A stretch of DNA of 64,000 nucleotides. Source: Lentimicrobiaceae bacterium. Lineage in GTDB: Bacteria > Bacteroidota > Bacteroidia > Bacteroidales > Lentimicrobiaceae. Made by a program: the position numbers and the translations under genes. This document shows positions 35,338 through 45,215 of the stretch, piece after piece. Numbering within the stretch: position 1 is the first letter of the stretch; every line of letters begins with the position of its first letter. The notes beneath the pieces are model-generated. The model searched no databases. It had not been told where the DNA came from and saw only the letters and a list, made by a program, of their open reading frames with translations. Location: positions 1 through 64,000 of the forward strand of contig JACJXH010000004.1 of NCBI GenBank assembly GCA_020636745.1, read 5' to 3'.

Positions 35338-36032
35338 AAACACTCTTTCTGATTCCGGCCCGTGGAGGTTCAAAAGGCATCCCTGAAAAAAATATCAGGC
35401 TGTTTGCCGGAAAGCCCCTGATATTGCACACGCTTGAACTGGCCCGTCAATTTGCAGATGATAAAGACATTTGCATTTCAACTGACGATCAGAAAATTGC
35501 AGATACAGTAGCTCAGGCTGGATATAAGATTCCGTTTCTGAGGCCTGCCTCGCTGGCATCCGACACCTCCGGGATGCACGAAGTCATGCTTCACGCGCTT
35601 GATTTTTATGCTCAGCGCGGGCAGCACTTCGACAACCTGGTTTTGCTGCAGCCTACTTCCCCTTTCAGGCAAACGTCACATTTAAAAGAAGCGCTGAACA
35701 TCTGGTCAGAAGAAACAGATATGATAGTTTCGGTTAAAATGACTGAAGCCAATCCTTATTATGTACTGTTTGAAGAAAATGAAGCGGGATTTCTTCGCAA
35801 ATCAAAAGAAGCGCTGTTTGAAAGAAGACAAGACTGTCCGAACGTATGGCAGTTGAACGGCGCCATCTACATCATTCAAACAAAATCACTCAGAAACAGC
35901 AAAATGGCTGACTTCAAAAAGATTAAAAAGTTTGAAATGGATGCGCTTCACTCACTTGACCTCGACACTGAGCTGGATTGGCTGATAGCTGAAACCATCA
36001 ACCAGAAGTATCACATTATAACCCCTGAATAA
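35334..36032 (+). CDS. neuA: CMP-nonulosonate cytidylyltransferase
   Basis: This 232-aa enzyme activates the nonulosonate as its CMP sugar. The CTP-binding loop LIPARGGSKGIPEKN is at the N-terminus, followed by STDDQKIAD, QPTSPFRQ and SLDLDTELDW. It has no fused phosphatase or esterase domain. It starts 4 bp inside the preceding gene's end (ATGA overlap). Its 3' end overlaps the convergent glycosyltransferase by 17 bp, so the last codons are antisense to each other. Confidence 0.92.
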   Translation: MKTLFLIPARGGSKGIPEKNIRLFAGKPLILHTLELARQFADDKDICISTDDQKIADTVAQAGYKIPFLRPASLASDTSGMHEVMLHALDFYAQRGQHFDNLVLLQPTSPFRQTSHLKEALNIWSEETDMIVSVKMTEANPYYVLFEENEAGFLRKSKEALFERRQDCPNVWQLNGAIYIIQTKSLRNSKMADFKKIKKFEMDALHSLDLDTELDWLIAETINQKYHIITPE

Positions 36033-37845
36033 ACGAAAGCACTCTTTCTGTTGCCTTTCCATCGATGGATGATGCATACTTTTGAATAAATAACCGGCAA
36101 GCTTCAGCATCAGGATAAAGCTCTCCGGAGAGAACGCCCGCTGAAACTGATTCAAGTGTTTCAGCATCAATGGCCTGCCAGGCCACTCCTTCGGCCTTGT
36201 AACCCAGTAAATCTTCCTGATGATGATCGAGAATGATAAGAGGCTTGCCAAAGTAAACAGCTTCTGTGCCAACAGTTGAATAACAGGTAATCAGCAGGTC
36301 GCAGGCAGCAATCAATTCATAAAGATCCACTTTATACACAATCCTGTAATTTGTACAACCGGCTTCTTTGGCAATTGCAGCATAATAAGCTTTTGCATCA
36401 CGTTCGGCGGGATGCAACTTAACAACAAGAGTAGCCTGAGGCTGGTTTTTAAAGGCCGTAAACACATCAAAGGCTGCCTGCCTGCGCAGGTTCATATCAG
36501 GAATGGGTTGTGAAGCAAACACAACAAGAGGTTTTCCCTGGCTGAAAGCTTTTCGGTAATCTTCCGATTTATGCAGCATTTTAGGAATAATATCAGTACG
36601 CATCTGCCCGGTCACCACCACTGAATCTGTTGGGTAATTCCCTTTCGAAATTAAAAAATCTCTCCAGTATTCACCCCAAACCAGCGTATAATCAGCCATC
36701 ACCTGATTCAGATAATCAAGCTGGGTGTACAAATAGGCCGGTTGACCATCACCAATATTACCATGCTGGATACCAATACTTAAAGCACCATTTCTGCGGG
36801 CTGCATCCAGCATACAGCGTGTTGACGGGCTATTCTCATCAATGGCAGATATGGTATCGGGCTGATGGATTTCAAAAAAGCGGGCAAAGGCCAGGTACTT
36901 TGTGATATAAAAAGAAGCAGACGGCATTAGTTTGACAAAGGAATGAAAAATAAGCCGCTCATTGCTATTAAAATCCATAGCACCAACCACTTCAATTTTT
37001 TGCTGAAGTTCTTGCAGCATCAGCCTGCGTTTCTGCTTTAATCCACGCGACAACAGGCCTCTGAATAAAATATATTCGCCATAAATGGTTTGGGAGCGCC
37101 GCCCCAGCCCGGCAAAATAATGCAAACTCATTCTAAAACGACCATTACCAGTTGTTTTGGGCGGTTCCGTTTCGGATATAATCAGAAAATCATTTCCGGC
37201 CAAATCAAACAGTGGCGATAAATTATAATTATCAGACTTCTGCTTAAGACTGATAACATGCCGGCAACGCTGTCGGGCCGACCGATCGACCACCACATGC
37301 TTCTTTCCGGCAAGATTTGGTTTAAGAATCCAGGATATCAATACCCGTAGAAGAAAGTATATTGAGTAACTCAGCAGCGCACGGTAATTTTTCTTTGCTC
37401 TCACAGCCTTTGAGCTCACCACTTCAAGCCTGTTGCCAAAATCTCTTACTGCCTCAGCTTCATTGGCATGGCAATAGCAAACCACCCTGACACTTCCCTG
37501 CAAATAGTGCTCAACCGCCTCTTTGATAACAAACAGGGGGCGCAGCATAAAGAAAATTCTGAAACGCTGATAATGCCACAAAGGGAAATTTCCCATATCG
37601 AAATACTTTCCAATTCCTGAGTCTTCAATGGTTAAATCACCAAAGGCAAGAATGGCATTCAATAACTTTTGCCCTGCAGCAACAGAAATGCCTGAAGGTA
37701 AAGACAGCACCTGCGCATCGGGCAAACCAGCCGGAAGCATATCAGGCGACTTTAGCACAACAAGACAATCGTTGTCAAGCAGGCGTTGCTTCAGCTGCCC
37801 CTTCTCGCTTTCGCTAAGTTGACGAAAAATCAGGACTGTTTCCAT
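36016..37845 (-). CDS. Large GT-B-like transferase of the glycan cluster
   Basis: This 609-aa protein has a poorly conserved first half with a hydrophobic segment near residues 155-175 (YSIYFLLRVLISWIL). The second half resembles the GT-B C-domain seen in capsule transferases and CDP-glycerol transferases: IGIQHGNIGDGQ, VVVTGQMRTDI, VVKLHPAE, then LLITCYSTVGTEAVYFGKPLIILD. It lies 16 bp inside the 3' end of the upstream flippase gene and is convergent with neuA. I infer a transferase that uses the cluster's CMP-nonulosonate, but the sequence alone does not show the donor. Confidence 0.65.
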   Translation of the reverse strand: METVLIFRQLSESEKGQLKQRLLDNDCLVVLKSPDMLPAGLPDAQVLSLPSGISVAAGQKLLNAILAFGDLTIEDSGIGKYFDMGNFPLWHYQRFRIFFMLRPLFVIKEAVEHYLQGSVRVVCYCHANEAEAVRDFGNRLEVVSSKAVRAKKNYRALLSYSIYFLLRVLISWILKPNLAGKKHVVVDRSARQRCRHVISLKQKSDNYNLSPLFDLAGNDFLIISETEPPKTTGNGRFRMSLHYFAGLGRRSQTIYGEYILFRGLLSRGLKQKRRLMLQELQQKIEVVGAMDFNSNERLIFHSFVKLMPSASFYITKYLAFARFFEIHQPDTISAIDENSPSTRCMLDAARRNGALSIGIQHGNIGDGQPAYLYTQLDYLNQVMADYTLVWGEYWRDFLISKGNYPTDSVVVTGQMRTDIIPKMLHKSEDYRKAFSQGKPLVVFASQPIPDMNLRRQAAFDVFTAFKNQPQATLVVKLHPAERDAKAYYAAIAKEAGCTNYRIVYKVDLYELIAACDLLITCYSTVGTEAVYFGKPLIILDHHQEDLLGYKAEGVAWQAIDAETLESVSAGVLSGELYPDAEACRLFIQKYASSIDGKATERVLSFIQGL

Positions 37846-39287
37846 TTCCTATGAATATAAGTTTGAATTTCAGACCTGTATAAAAAAATCATCCCTCCAA
37901 ACGCTGCAAAGGTAACCAGACTTGCAGAGATAAAAGGATTCAGGTCAAAATGAACCCTGATAATATCAAGAACAGCGGTTAAGGCTACAATAAGAACAGG
38001 AAATACGAGGGTTTTGGTAATATTCCAATGGATTTGAACAATGCGTTTCTGATAAATATAGATGCCGGCAACCATTATCAAATCGGCAGTCAGTCCGGCT
38101 GCTATTGCACCAAAATATTTAAATTCGGGAATCAGCAGGTAATTCAACACAATATTCAGCAGCATAGCACCTGTGTTCAGGTAAAGGAATATCTGCGTTT
38201 TTTTCAGATAATAAGAAGGATAGGAAAAAACGATAAACTGTGTACGCAGGATGCTTCTCATATAAACAAGAGCCACCAGACCCAGGGCCTGCTTTACATC
38301 AGTTACATAAAAAAAATGCAGATAAAGCATGGTAGGCAAGATGGCTGCAACAATAATGGCCATGCTTTGCATCAGCAAAATATTGCAAAATTGCCTGATT
38401 TCGTCCTGGTGCTTATCAATTCCCAGTTTCATCACCCTGAATACTTCAGGCTGGTTAGCTCCCTGCAATCCCTGCAGCACAATGGCAATTCCGGCAGCAA
38501 AAGTCACAGCGGTATTGTAAATACCCAAATCAGCCGGAAAGCGCTCAAGCATATACCTGTCGGCATAGGTCAACACCCAAACAATAACACTGTATTGTGT
38601 AAGAGGCATCGCAAAGCGGTTGATTTCGCGCATCATTTTGCGGTCGAAGCCAAAACCCGATTTGGTGTAAATGGCCACAAGAATCAACACGGAAACAATG
38701 GCTGTTCCGATGGCGCTTCCATTGATATAGCCAATAAAGGACATATCAAAATAAAAAAGGCCAATTAACTGAAATCCTGTTCTGAACACCCCCAGCCCCA
38801 TACTGACGAGAATAAAACTCAGCACTTTTTTTTCATTCCTGAAAAGGGCTGCAGCGGTAATATTGATAGCCCGTCCGAGGCCTGTAACAATACAGGCAAA
38901 ACCGTAATCAGGAAAATGCTGTAGCTGAGGCTGTTTGAATAAAAGGCCAATATAATCTTTCAGCAACCAGGCAATCAGAGCAATGAGCGCCCCCCTGAAC
39001 AAAATGGAGGAGAAAATCCCTGAAACCATTTTGTGGTAAGCAGGGCTATCAGGCTCATAATCATAATAAAACCGGGCAATGGCATTTCCCATGGCAAAGA
39101 GGGCAATGGCAAACACCAGCGATGTAAAGAGTTCTGTAATAGCCAGATGTGAAAAATCAACAGCACCCAGCAGGTCTTTTCCTTCATAAACCGGCTGAAT
39201 AAGCACCTGAAGTACAGGCGAAAACGCTGCTGCAGCCGTATAAATAAATGATAACCGAAGATGTTCCTTAAGATTAGCGCTCTTCAT
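37830..39287 (-). CDS. Wzx-like polysaccharide flippase
   Basis: This 485-aa integral membrane protein has about 12 to 14 spans and the overall pattern of the MATE/MOP flippase superfamily. Charged loops occur at VFRNEKKVLSF-like and YIYQKRIVQ positions, and the N-terminus is MKSANLKEHLRLS. Such proteins flip undecaprenyl-linked oligosaccharide repeat units across the inner membrane. It is the first gene of the minus-strand pair with the GT-B transferase, and supports the reading that the glycan is exported. Confidence 0.85.
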   Translation of the reverse strand: MKSANLKEHLRLSFIYTAAAAFSPVLQVLIQPVYEGKDLLGAVDFSHLAITELFTSLVFAIALFAMGNAIARFYYDYEPDSPAYHKMVSGIFSSILFRGALIALIAWLLKDYIGLLFKQPQLQHFPDYGFACIVTGLGRAINITAAALFRNEKKVLSFILVSMGLGVFRTGFQLIGLFYFDMSFIGYINGSAIGTAIVSVLILVAIYTKSGFGFDRKMMREINRFAMPLTQYSVIVWVLTYADRYMLERFPADLGIYNTAVTFAAGIAIVLQGLQGANQPEVFRVMKLGIDKHQDEIRQFCNILLMQSMAIIVAAILPTMLYLHFFYVTDVKQALGLVALVYMRSILRTQFIVFSYPSYYLKKTQIFLYLNTGAMLLNIVLNYLLIPEFKYFGAIAAGLTADLIMVAGIYIYQKRIVQIHWNITKTLVFPVLIVALTAVLDIIRVHFDLNPFISASLVTFAAFGGMIFLYRSEIQTYIHRKWKQS

Positions 39288-39341
39288 TTACAGATGAAGT
39301 TGGGGTGCAAAGATAACTGTATCTGCTGGATTGGCTTATAC

Positions 39342-40307
<966 letters not shown>

Positions 40308-40315
40308 TGGCTAAT

Positions 40316-41149
40316 TCAATATGCTTTCAGACTAAGGTCAAGGCTTTTGATGTGATGGGTAAGTGCACCAACTGAAATATAGTCAACACCAGTTTCGGCA
40401 TATGCCCGGATTGTGTCCAGCGTAATACCACCGGAGGCTTCTGTTTCATAACGGTTGTTAATCATTTCAACGGCTTTTTGCAGATTTTCAGGCGTAAAGT
40501 TGTCGAGCATGATTCGCTGTACCCCTCCGTGATGGATAACCTGCTGAAGTTCATCAAAGTTACGGACTTCTATCTCAATTTTTAAAGAACGGCCATGTTC
40601 TTTCAAGTAGGCATTGGCCGAATCAATGGCCCGTGAAATGCCGCCTGCAAAATCCACATGGTTATCCTTTATCATCATCATATCATAAAGCCCCATGCGG
40701 TGGTTGCTGCCGCCACCGGCCCTGACAGCATATTTCTCAAATTCGCGCAGCAAAGGAGTTGTTTTTCGTGTATCAAGTACCCTTGTACTGAGGCCTGCCA
40801 ACTTTTCAACATAAACAGCTGTAGTTGTGGCAATCCCACTCATGCGTTGCATAAAGTTCAGCACCAGCCGTTCAGCCATCAGAATGGACGCCGACGAGCC
40901 TTCAACAGTAAAAGCCACATCGCCGGTATTGACTTTGTCACCGTCGTGAAGCAGAGGAATGAAGCGAAGGGTTTCGTCAACCTTTTTGAATATTTTTTCA
41001 GCAACCTGCATTCCGGCAAGCACGCCGGATTGTTTTACAATCAATCGGGCACGTCCCTGCACATGGCCGGGAATTACCGAACGTGTAGTATGGTCGCCAT
41101 CGCCGATATCTTCTGTCAGCGCTTGTTCAATTATTTCATCAATGGTCAT
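40316..41149 (-). CDS. nadC: Nicotinate-nucleotide pyrophosphorylase
   Basis: This 277-aa enzyme converts quinolinate and PRPP to nicotinate mononucleotide in NAD synthesis. Clear blocks are EDIGDGDHTT, RLVLNFMQRMSGIAT, LDTRKTTPLLR, KYAVRAGGGSNHR, IKDNHV and EIEVRNFDEL, together covering the PRPP and quinolinate sites. It sits between a DUF4783 gene (24 bp upstream) and yihY, a gene order I know from other Bacteroidota. Confidence 0.96.
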   Translation of the reverse strand: MTIDEIIEQALTEDIGDGDHTTRSVIPGHVQGRARLIVKQSGVLAGMQVAEKIFKKVDETLRFIPLLHDGDKVNTGDVAFTVEGSSASILMAERLVLNFMQRMSGIATTTAVYVEKLAGLSTRVLDTRKTTPLLREFEKYAVRAGGGSNHRMGLYDMMMIKDNHVDFAGGISRAIDSANAYLKEHGRSLKIEIEVRNFDELQQVIHHGGVQRIMLDNFTPENLQKAVEMINNRYETEASGGITLDTIRAYAETGVDYISVGALTHHIKSLDLSLKAY

Positions 41150-41173
41150 GCAATAAAGCGGTTGGAGTGTTTA

Positions 41174-41587
41174 TCAATCGTCTTCCGATTCAAACTTCAG
41201 CTGATGTATCAGTTGCTGCCCCGACATCACCTTTACCAGAAAATAAGCCCTGAACTGTGTAGCTCCGCTTTTGTAAGTACCAATAGCAAAGTGTGAACCA
41301 TCATTCGATTTTCCATTGTGGTTCAGGGTAAAGGAGGAAGGAGGATATTTCGAAAAAAAGCTTTTAACAATCATTTCGGCCTGCGCCTTGCTGTATGTCC
41401 CCTCGTTGCCGGGAGTGGTCAAATCAATGGTATTATTAAAATAACTGCTGAGATCCTTGGCATTGGCAGTTTTAATGGCAGCCGCTATCCTGGAGTTTAC
41501 ATCCTGGCCAAAAACAGTGCCCGAACATGCACCTGCCAACAGAAGTAACACAAATGATATCAACCTGTAATGTACTGCGTTTTTCAT
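41174..41587 (-). CDS. DUF4783 family secreted protein
   Basis: This 137-aa protein has a signal peptide (VLLLLAGACSGTVFGQ) and one NTF2-like small domain with the DUF4783 words NDLSSYFNNT-like, DLTTPGNEGTYSKAQAE and FFSKYPPSSFTLNH. The imperfect lipobox LAGAC leaves open whether it is a lipoprotein or is cleaved after FGQ. I chose the ATG at 41587; the frame also offers starts at 41596 and 41614. It is the first gene of the DUF4783-nadC-yihY unit. Confidence 0.82.
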   Translation of the reverse strand: MKNAVHYRLISFVLLLLAGACSGTVFGQDVNSRIAAAIKTANAKDLSSYFNNTIDLTTPGNEGTYSKAQAEMIVKSFFSKYPPSSFTLNHNGKSNDGSHFAIGTYKSGATQFRAYFLVKVMSGQQLIHQLKFESEDD

Positions 41588-41993
41588 TTTTATCATATTT
41601 TTAGTCACAAACAAACCTGCTTCAATGGCAATGATTTGATTCTTAACTTATTTAAAAATATCAAAAACCGAACCAAATATAGTGATAATATGCCTGAGGG
41701 CACCTTTATTATAACAAAAAAGGTCTTTTACCTTTCAATTATGAAGCAATAGCGGGCATTTTTAACACGAAAATAAAGTAAAAACAAATTCAGGAATTCA
41801 AATTAATCCAATAACCAGTTTCATTTACCAAGCTTAGATGAAGGCATTAACCACCTGAACATAAGACATTAAGGATTTTTCAGCTCAATTTATCAGGCTC
41901 CGGTATAATTACCACCGGATATGCATCTCTGAAAAAAAGCAAGTAGTTCGGGTTGAAGGCATAATTAGGTAAATTTGCAATTTTATAACAATT
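41588..41993. other. Divergent intergenic region between DUF4783 and rlmH
   Basis: AT-rich, with the rlmH promoter at 41947-41977. I see no further gene, hairpin or repeat. Confidence 0.5.
41947..41977 (+). promoter_or_regulatory. rlmH: Promoter of rlmH
   Basis: TTCG (one mismatch to TTTG) at 41947-41950, a 19-bp spacer and TAAATTTG at 41970-41977, 16 bp before the ATG. Confidence 0.7.
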
Positions 41994-42467
41994 ATGAAGA
42001 TAACTCTACTGGTAATAGGCAAAACTGATGAGGAATACCTGAACAAAGGCATCAGCATTTACACCAGCCGCTTATCGCATTACATTAAATTCGGGATGGT
42101 TGAAATTCTGCCTCCGCGCAATTTCAGGCAGTTAAACCCACAGCAGCTGAAAGAGGCCGAAGGTAAATTGCTACTTCGTTATTTCGAAGATTCTGACCAT
42201 GTTATTTTGCTCGACGAACAAGGAAAGCTTCCCACATCTGTTGAATTCTCAGGCATACTGCAAAAGCACATGAATGCTGGCGTCAGACATCTGATGTTTG
42301 TGGTAGGAGGTGCTTTTGGCTTTTCAGATGAAGTATATCAGGCCGCAAAAAGTAAACTGTCGCTCTCTCCCATGACCTTTTCTCATCAGATGGTCAGGCT
42401 GTTTTTTACCGAACAACTCTACCGTGCGTTTACTATTCTGAGAAATGAACCATACCACAACAATTAA
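41994..42467 (+). CDS. rlmH: 23S rRNA pseudouridine-1915 N3-methyltransferase
   Basis: This 157-aa SPOUT-class enzyme methylates pseudouridine 1915 of 23S rRNA on assembled 70S ribosomes. The knot region shows VGGAFGFSDEV and then SLSPMTFSHQMVRLFFTEQ. The C-terminal end ILRNEPYHNN is the family's signature. Length is standard. It is followed 18 bp later by rdgB in one operon. Confidence 0.96.
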   Translation: MKITLLVIGKTDEEYLNKGISIYTSRLSHYIKFGMVEILPPRNFRQLNPQQLKEAEGKLLLRYFEDSDHVILLDEQGKLPTSVEFSGILQKHMNAGVRHLMFVVGGAFGFSDEVYQAAKSKLSLSPMTFSHQMVRLFFTEQLYRAFTILRNEPYHNN

Positions 42468-42485
42468 TTCATCAACCCATCTTTT

Positions 42486-43073
42486 ATGAAATCAATCGTA
42501 TTTGCAACCAATAATCAACATAAAACTGAAGAGATTCAGGCCATTCTCGGAAATGATTTTAACATCATCACACTCAAGGAAATCGGCTGTACCGAAGAAA
42601 TCCCGGAAACCAGCCTGACCATCGAGGGCAATGCCTCACAAAAATCGAGGTATGTATCAGAGAAATACCTTGTTGATTGTTTTGCAGATGATACCGGTCT
42701 GGAAGTAGAGGCGCTGAATGGACAACCTGGCGTAAATTCTGCCCGCTATGCCGGTCCGGGCCACGATTTTGAGGCCAATGTTACCAAACTGCTGACTGAA
42801 CTCAACGGACAACTCAACAGAAAAGCAAGGTTTAAGACTGTTATTTCATTAGTTATGAAGGAAAAAGAAGTTTTATTCGAGGGCATTATCTCCGGAATTA
42901 TCATACATGAGCGCCGGGGCGAAGGCGGCTTTGGATATGATCCTGTATTTGTTCCTGACGGATACAACCAAACCTTTGCTGAAATGCCTGCAAGTGTAAA
43001 AAATGCCATCAGCCACCGGGCACTGGCCACAAAAAAACTGATTGATTACCTGAAAGAACACTATACTGAATAA
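42486..43073 (+). CDS. rdgB: XTP/dITP diphosphatase (RdgB/HAM1)
   Basis: This 195-aa enzyme clears non-canonical purine nucleotides (dITP, XTP) from the pool. It has the opening FATNNQHKTEEI, the metal site DDTGLEVEALNG, SARYAGP, GYDPVFVPDG and the closing ISHRALA. It is the last gene of the rlmH-rdgB unit, and a bidirectional terminator follows. Confidence 0.96.
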   Translation: MKSIVFATNNQHKTEEIQAILGNDFNIITLKEIGCTEEIPETSLTIEGNASQKSRYVSEKYLVDCFADDTGLEVEALNGQPGVNSARYAGPGHDFEANVTKLLTELNGQLNRKARFKTVISLVMKEKEVLFEGIISGIIIHERRGEGGFGYDPVFVPDGYNQTFAEMPASVKNAISHRALATKKLIDYLKEHYTE

Positions 43074-43102
43074 AAAAAAGCCGGTTAAACCGGCTTTTTT
43101 TT
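43072..43102. terminator. Bidirectional terminator between rdgB and the PQQ-propeller gene
   Basis: An A8 tract, the stem AGCCGGTT/AACCGGCT (43079-43086 and 43088-43095) and a T8 tract. It works in both directions between two convergent genes. Confidence 0.88.
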
Positions 43103-43109
43103 CAATGGA

Positions 43110-44765
43110 TTATTTCGAAGTCTTTACCTTCGTAACTGTTTTATTCTCATACACATAAACGTACTTACCGTCTATGGACAATGTAGTGGTAGCCCCTTTG
43201 CGTGCGTTAAACTGAAGATAAGTGTTGGTATTGAGGTCAAACGCTGCAATATCAGCTCCTTCCGTTTTCATTATCACAATATTTTCAAATTTGTCTTCAA
43301 GTTGTGAGGTTTTATACTTACCGCTTCCAACCAAATCGCCGTTGTTCATTTTGAATGTTGACACACCTTTTTCGCCAACCACGGCAACCATATCCCTGTA
43401 AGGGAAAATAAGCTGTGCATTACCCACGCCGCCTTTGGCTACAGGAACTTCATAGAACTCGTTGCCATTAGAAATATCCATAGAGTACAAAGCCTTGCCA
43501 CTTGAAACAATCACACGGTCGCCGGCATCAATCATATTGGTAATTCCCTTGCGGAAACGTTCGGAGTCCCAAACGAGCTTACCATCAGTAGTGCTGAAAG
43601 CCTGAACTCCATTAGGTTTCACATTGGGATACCAGATACGCCATTCTTCATAAATGGTAACAGAGCCATCGGCATTGTTGGTTCGTTTATAAATATATGC
43701 CTGCGCCTCAACGGCACCTCCAATTTGTAACACAATCTTATCGCCCATTACATACATATTCGGGATAGCTCTTGCATCTTTAATTTCAGGTGAAGTCCAG
43801 AGCAACTTACCCGAATTGGCATCATACTTTTTAAGATACTGATTGCGCTTGTTCGACATATCGAGAATATACAAATCGTTGCCTACCCTTACAGGATCAG
43901 CAACACCTCCGTAAACGCCAAACTTTTTGGCATTGGCCGGGCGGCCTGCAATTCCATCAGGTGTATAATCAAAAGCGGCTGACCAGACACTGGCTCCGGT
44001 TTTCAGATCATAAACCTGATAACCATTCATGCGAAGTACCACTTTATCGCCTTCAACATCCAGGTCGTACAAGAAATCGCGCGAGATAACTTTACGCTCA
44101 GCCCTGCCGATATAGGTATTTTCCCAGACAATATCTCCGTTTTTTACATTGATTTTGGCAATCTGGTTTTTAAAACCGGTAAACAGTGCGCCCAGTGAAC
44201 TTGGTACAAAATTCACCGTAATCAGGTAACCTTCGGGCAGATAAACATATTTACCAACCACACCTTTAAATTTTGTGGTCGACCATCTTTCTTCTCCGGT
44301 TTGTGCTTTAATAAATACCAGCTCCTTCTTCAGCGAAATAGCAAAGCTTTGCTCTTCGGGAATGTAAACCACATTTTCTTCGTCAACATCCTGATATTTA
44401 TCAGTGGACCAGAGAAAATTTCCGTTGACCATTTCAATACAGGCAATTTGATCTTTACCCAGCTTCCGGTCGAAGAGGAAAATAATATCAGACTCCCAAA
44501 ACGGAATAATCTCGTCGATTTTTCCAAGTTTAGGGGCAATTTCCTTAAACCTTTTCGACCACCTGGCTTTGCCGGTTGCATTGTCAAAAACAGTAATTTC
44601 CTTATCAGAAGCGGCATAGCTGTAACCCCGCTCTTCTGTTCCTGTTCCGGTGTACTGAATCTTATGATCCATTCTTGACTCCCAAACGGTGGGCATCTCA
44701 TCCTGCGCGTTGGCCAGGAACGCACTGCTTATCAGTGCAAACATCAGTAAAATCTGCTTTCTCAT
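43110..44765 (-). CDS. Secreted PQQ-like beta-propeller protein
   Basis: This 551-aa protein has a signal peptide (LLMFALISSAFLANAQ). The rest is a BamB/PQQ-type propeller with repeated words such as GKARWSKRFK, GNFLWSTDKY, GEERWSTTKF, GDIVWENTYI, GASVWSAAF, GKLLWTS and GKLVWDSERF, about seven to eight blades. No PQQ-dehydrogenase catalytic residues are visible, so a scaffold or sensor role is likely. I chose the ATG at 44765; the frame extends nine codons upstream. It is the last gene of a three-gene minus-strand unit. Confidence 0.82.
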   Translation of the reverse strand: MRKQILLMFALISSAFLANAQDEMPTVWESRMDHKIQYTGTGTEERGYSYAASDKEITVFDNATGKARWSKRFKEIAPKLGKIDEIIPFWESDIIFLFDRKLGKDQIACIEMVNGNFLWSTDKYQDVDEENVVYIPEEQSFAISLKKELVFIKAQTGEERWSTTKFKGVVGKYVYLPEGYLITVNFVPSSLGALFTGFKNQIAKINVKNGDIVWENTYIGRAERKVISRDFLYDLDVEGDKVVLRMNGYQVYDLKTGASVWSAAFDYTPDGIAGRPANAKKFGVYGGVADPVRVGNDLYILDMSNKRNQYLKKYDANSGKLLWTSPEIKDARAIPNMYVMGDKIVLQIGGAVEAQAYIYKRTNNADGSVTIYEEWRIWYPNVKPNGVQAFSTTDGKLVWDSERFRKGITNMIDAGDRVIVSSGKALYSMDISNGNEFYEVPVAKGGVGNAQLIFPYRDMVAVVGEKGVSTFKMNNGDLVGSGKYKTSQLEDKFENIVIMKTEGADIAAFDLNTNTYLQFNARKGATTTLSIDGKYVYVYENKTVTKVKTSK

Positions 44766-44800
44766 AAAGGTGTTGTTTGTTTGATTGTTCACTTGGTTTT

Positions 44801-45163
44801 TTACAAATTGAAGGTATATTGAAACTTGTAACTCTTCCCTTTGGGCACTTTGAATGAAAAGCGGTACCGCTTGACAATATCTTTCAGGCGGTTTTGCTGG
44901 GGAATGCCATTTACCCCGTCGTTCACAACAAAAACGGTGGCAATCACACCTTTTTCGCGCAGGGTAATATCAAATACATATTCACCCTGTATGCCGCTTT
45001 CGGCAATTTGCCTGTACAAATCACATTTAGGAGTAACCAATGCCGAGTCAAGCTCAGCTATCGCTTTGGTCACAATATGGTCGCGGTATTCAACCAGTTG
45101 TTTCTTTTGCCCGAAGGTGGCTAATGCCAACATTATCAGAACAATTGTCAATCCTTGTTTCAT
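44801..45163 (-). CDS. Small secreted protein, TonB-C-like fold possible
   Basis: This 120-aa protein has a signal peptide (IVLIMLALATFGQ) and a basic mature part. The stretch GIQGEYVFDITLREKGVIATVFVV is spaced like the beta-hairpin of TonB C-terminal domains, but the similarity is weak and the usual YP and proline positions are missing. The start at 45163 is the ATG that begins the signal peptide. It sits 52 bp downstream of the WD40-type gene and 35 bp before the PQQ propeller, all on one strand. Confidence 0.55.
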   Translation of the reverse strand: MKQGLTIVLIMLALATFGQKKQLVEYRDHIVTKAIAELDSALVTPKCDLYRQIAESGIQGEYVFDITLREKGVIATVFVVNDGVNGIPQQNRLKDIVKRYRFSFKVPKGKSYKFQYTFNL

Positions 45164-45215
45164 TCCTTTTGCTTGTGTTTTGATTAACTGAACTTTAAAT
45201 GTATTTATACTATGC

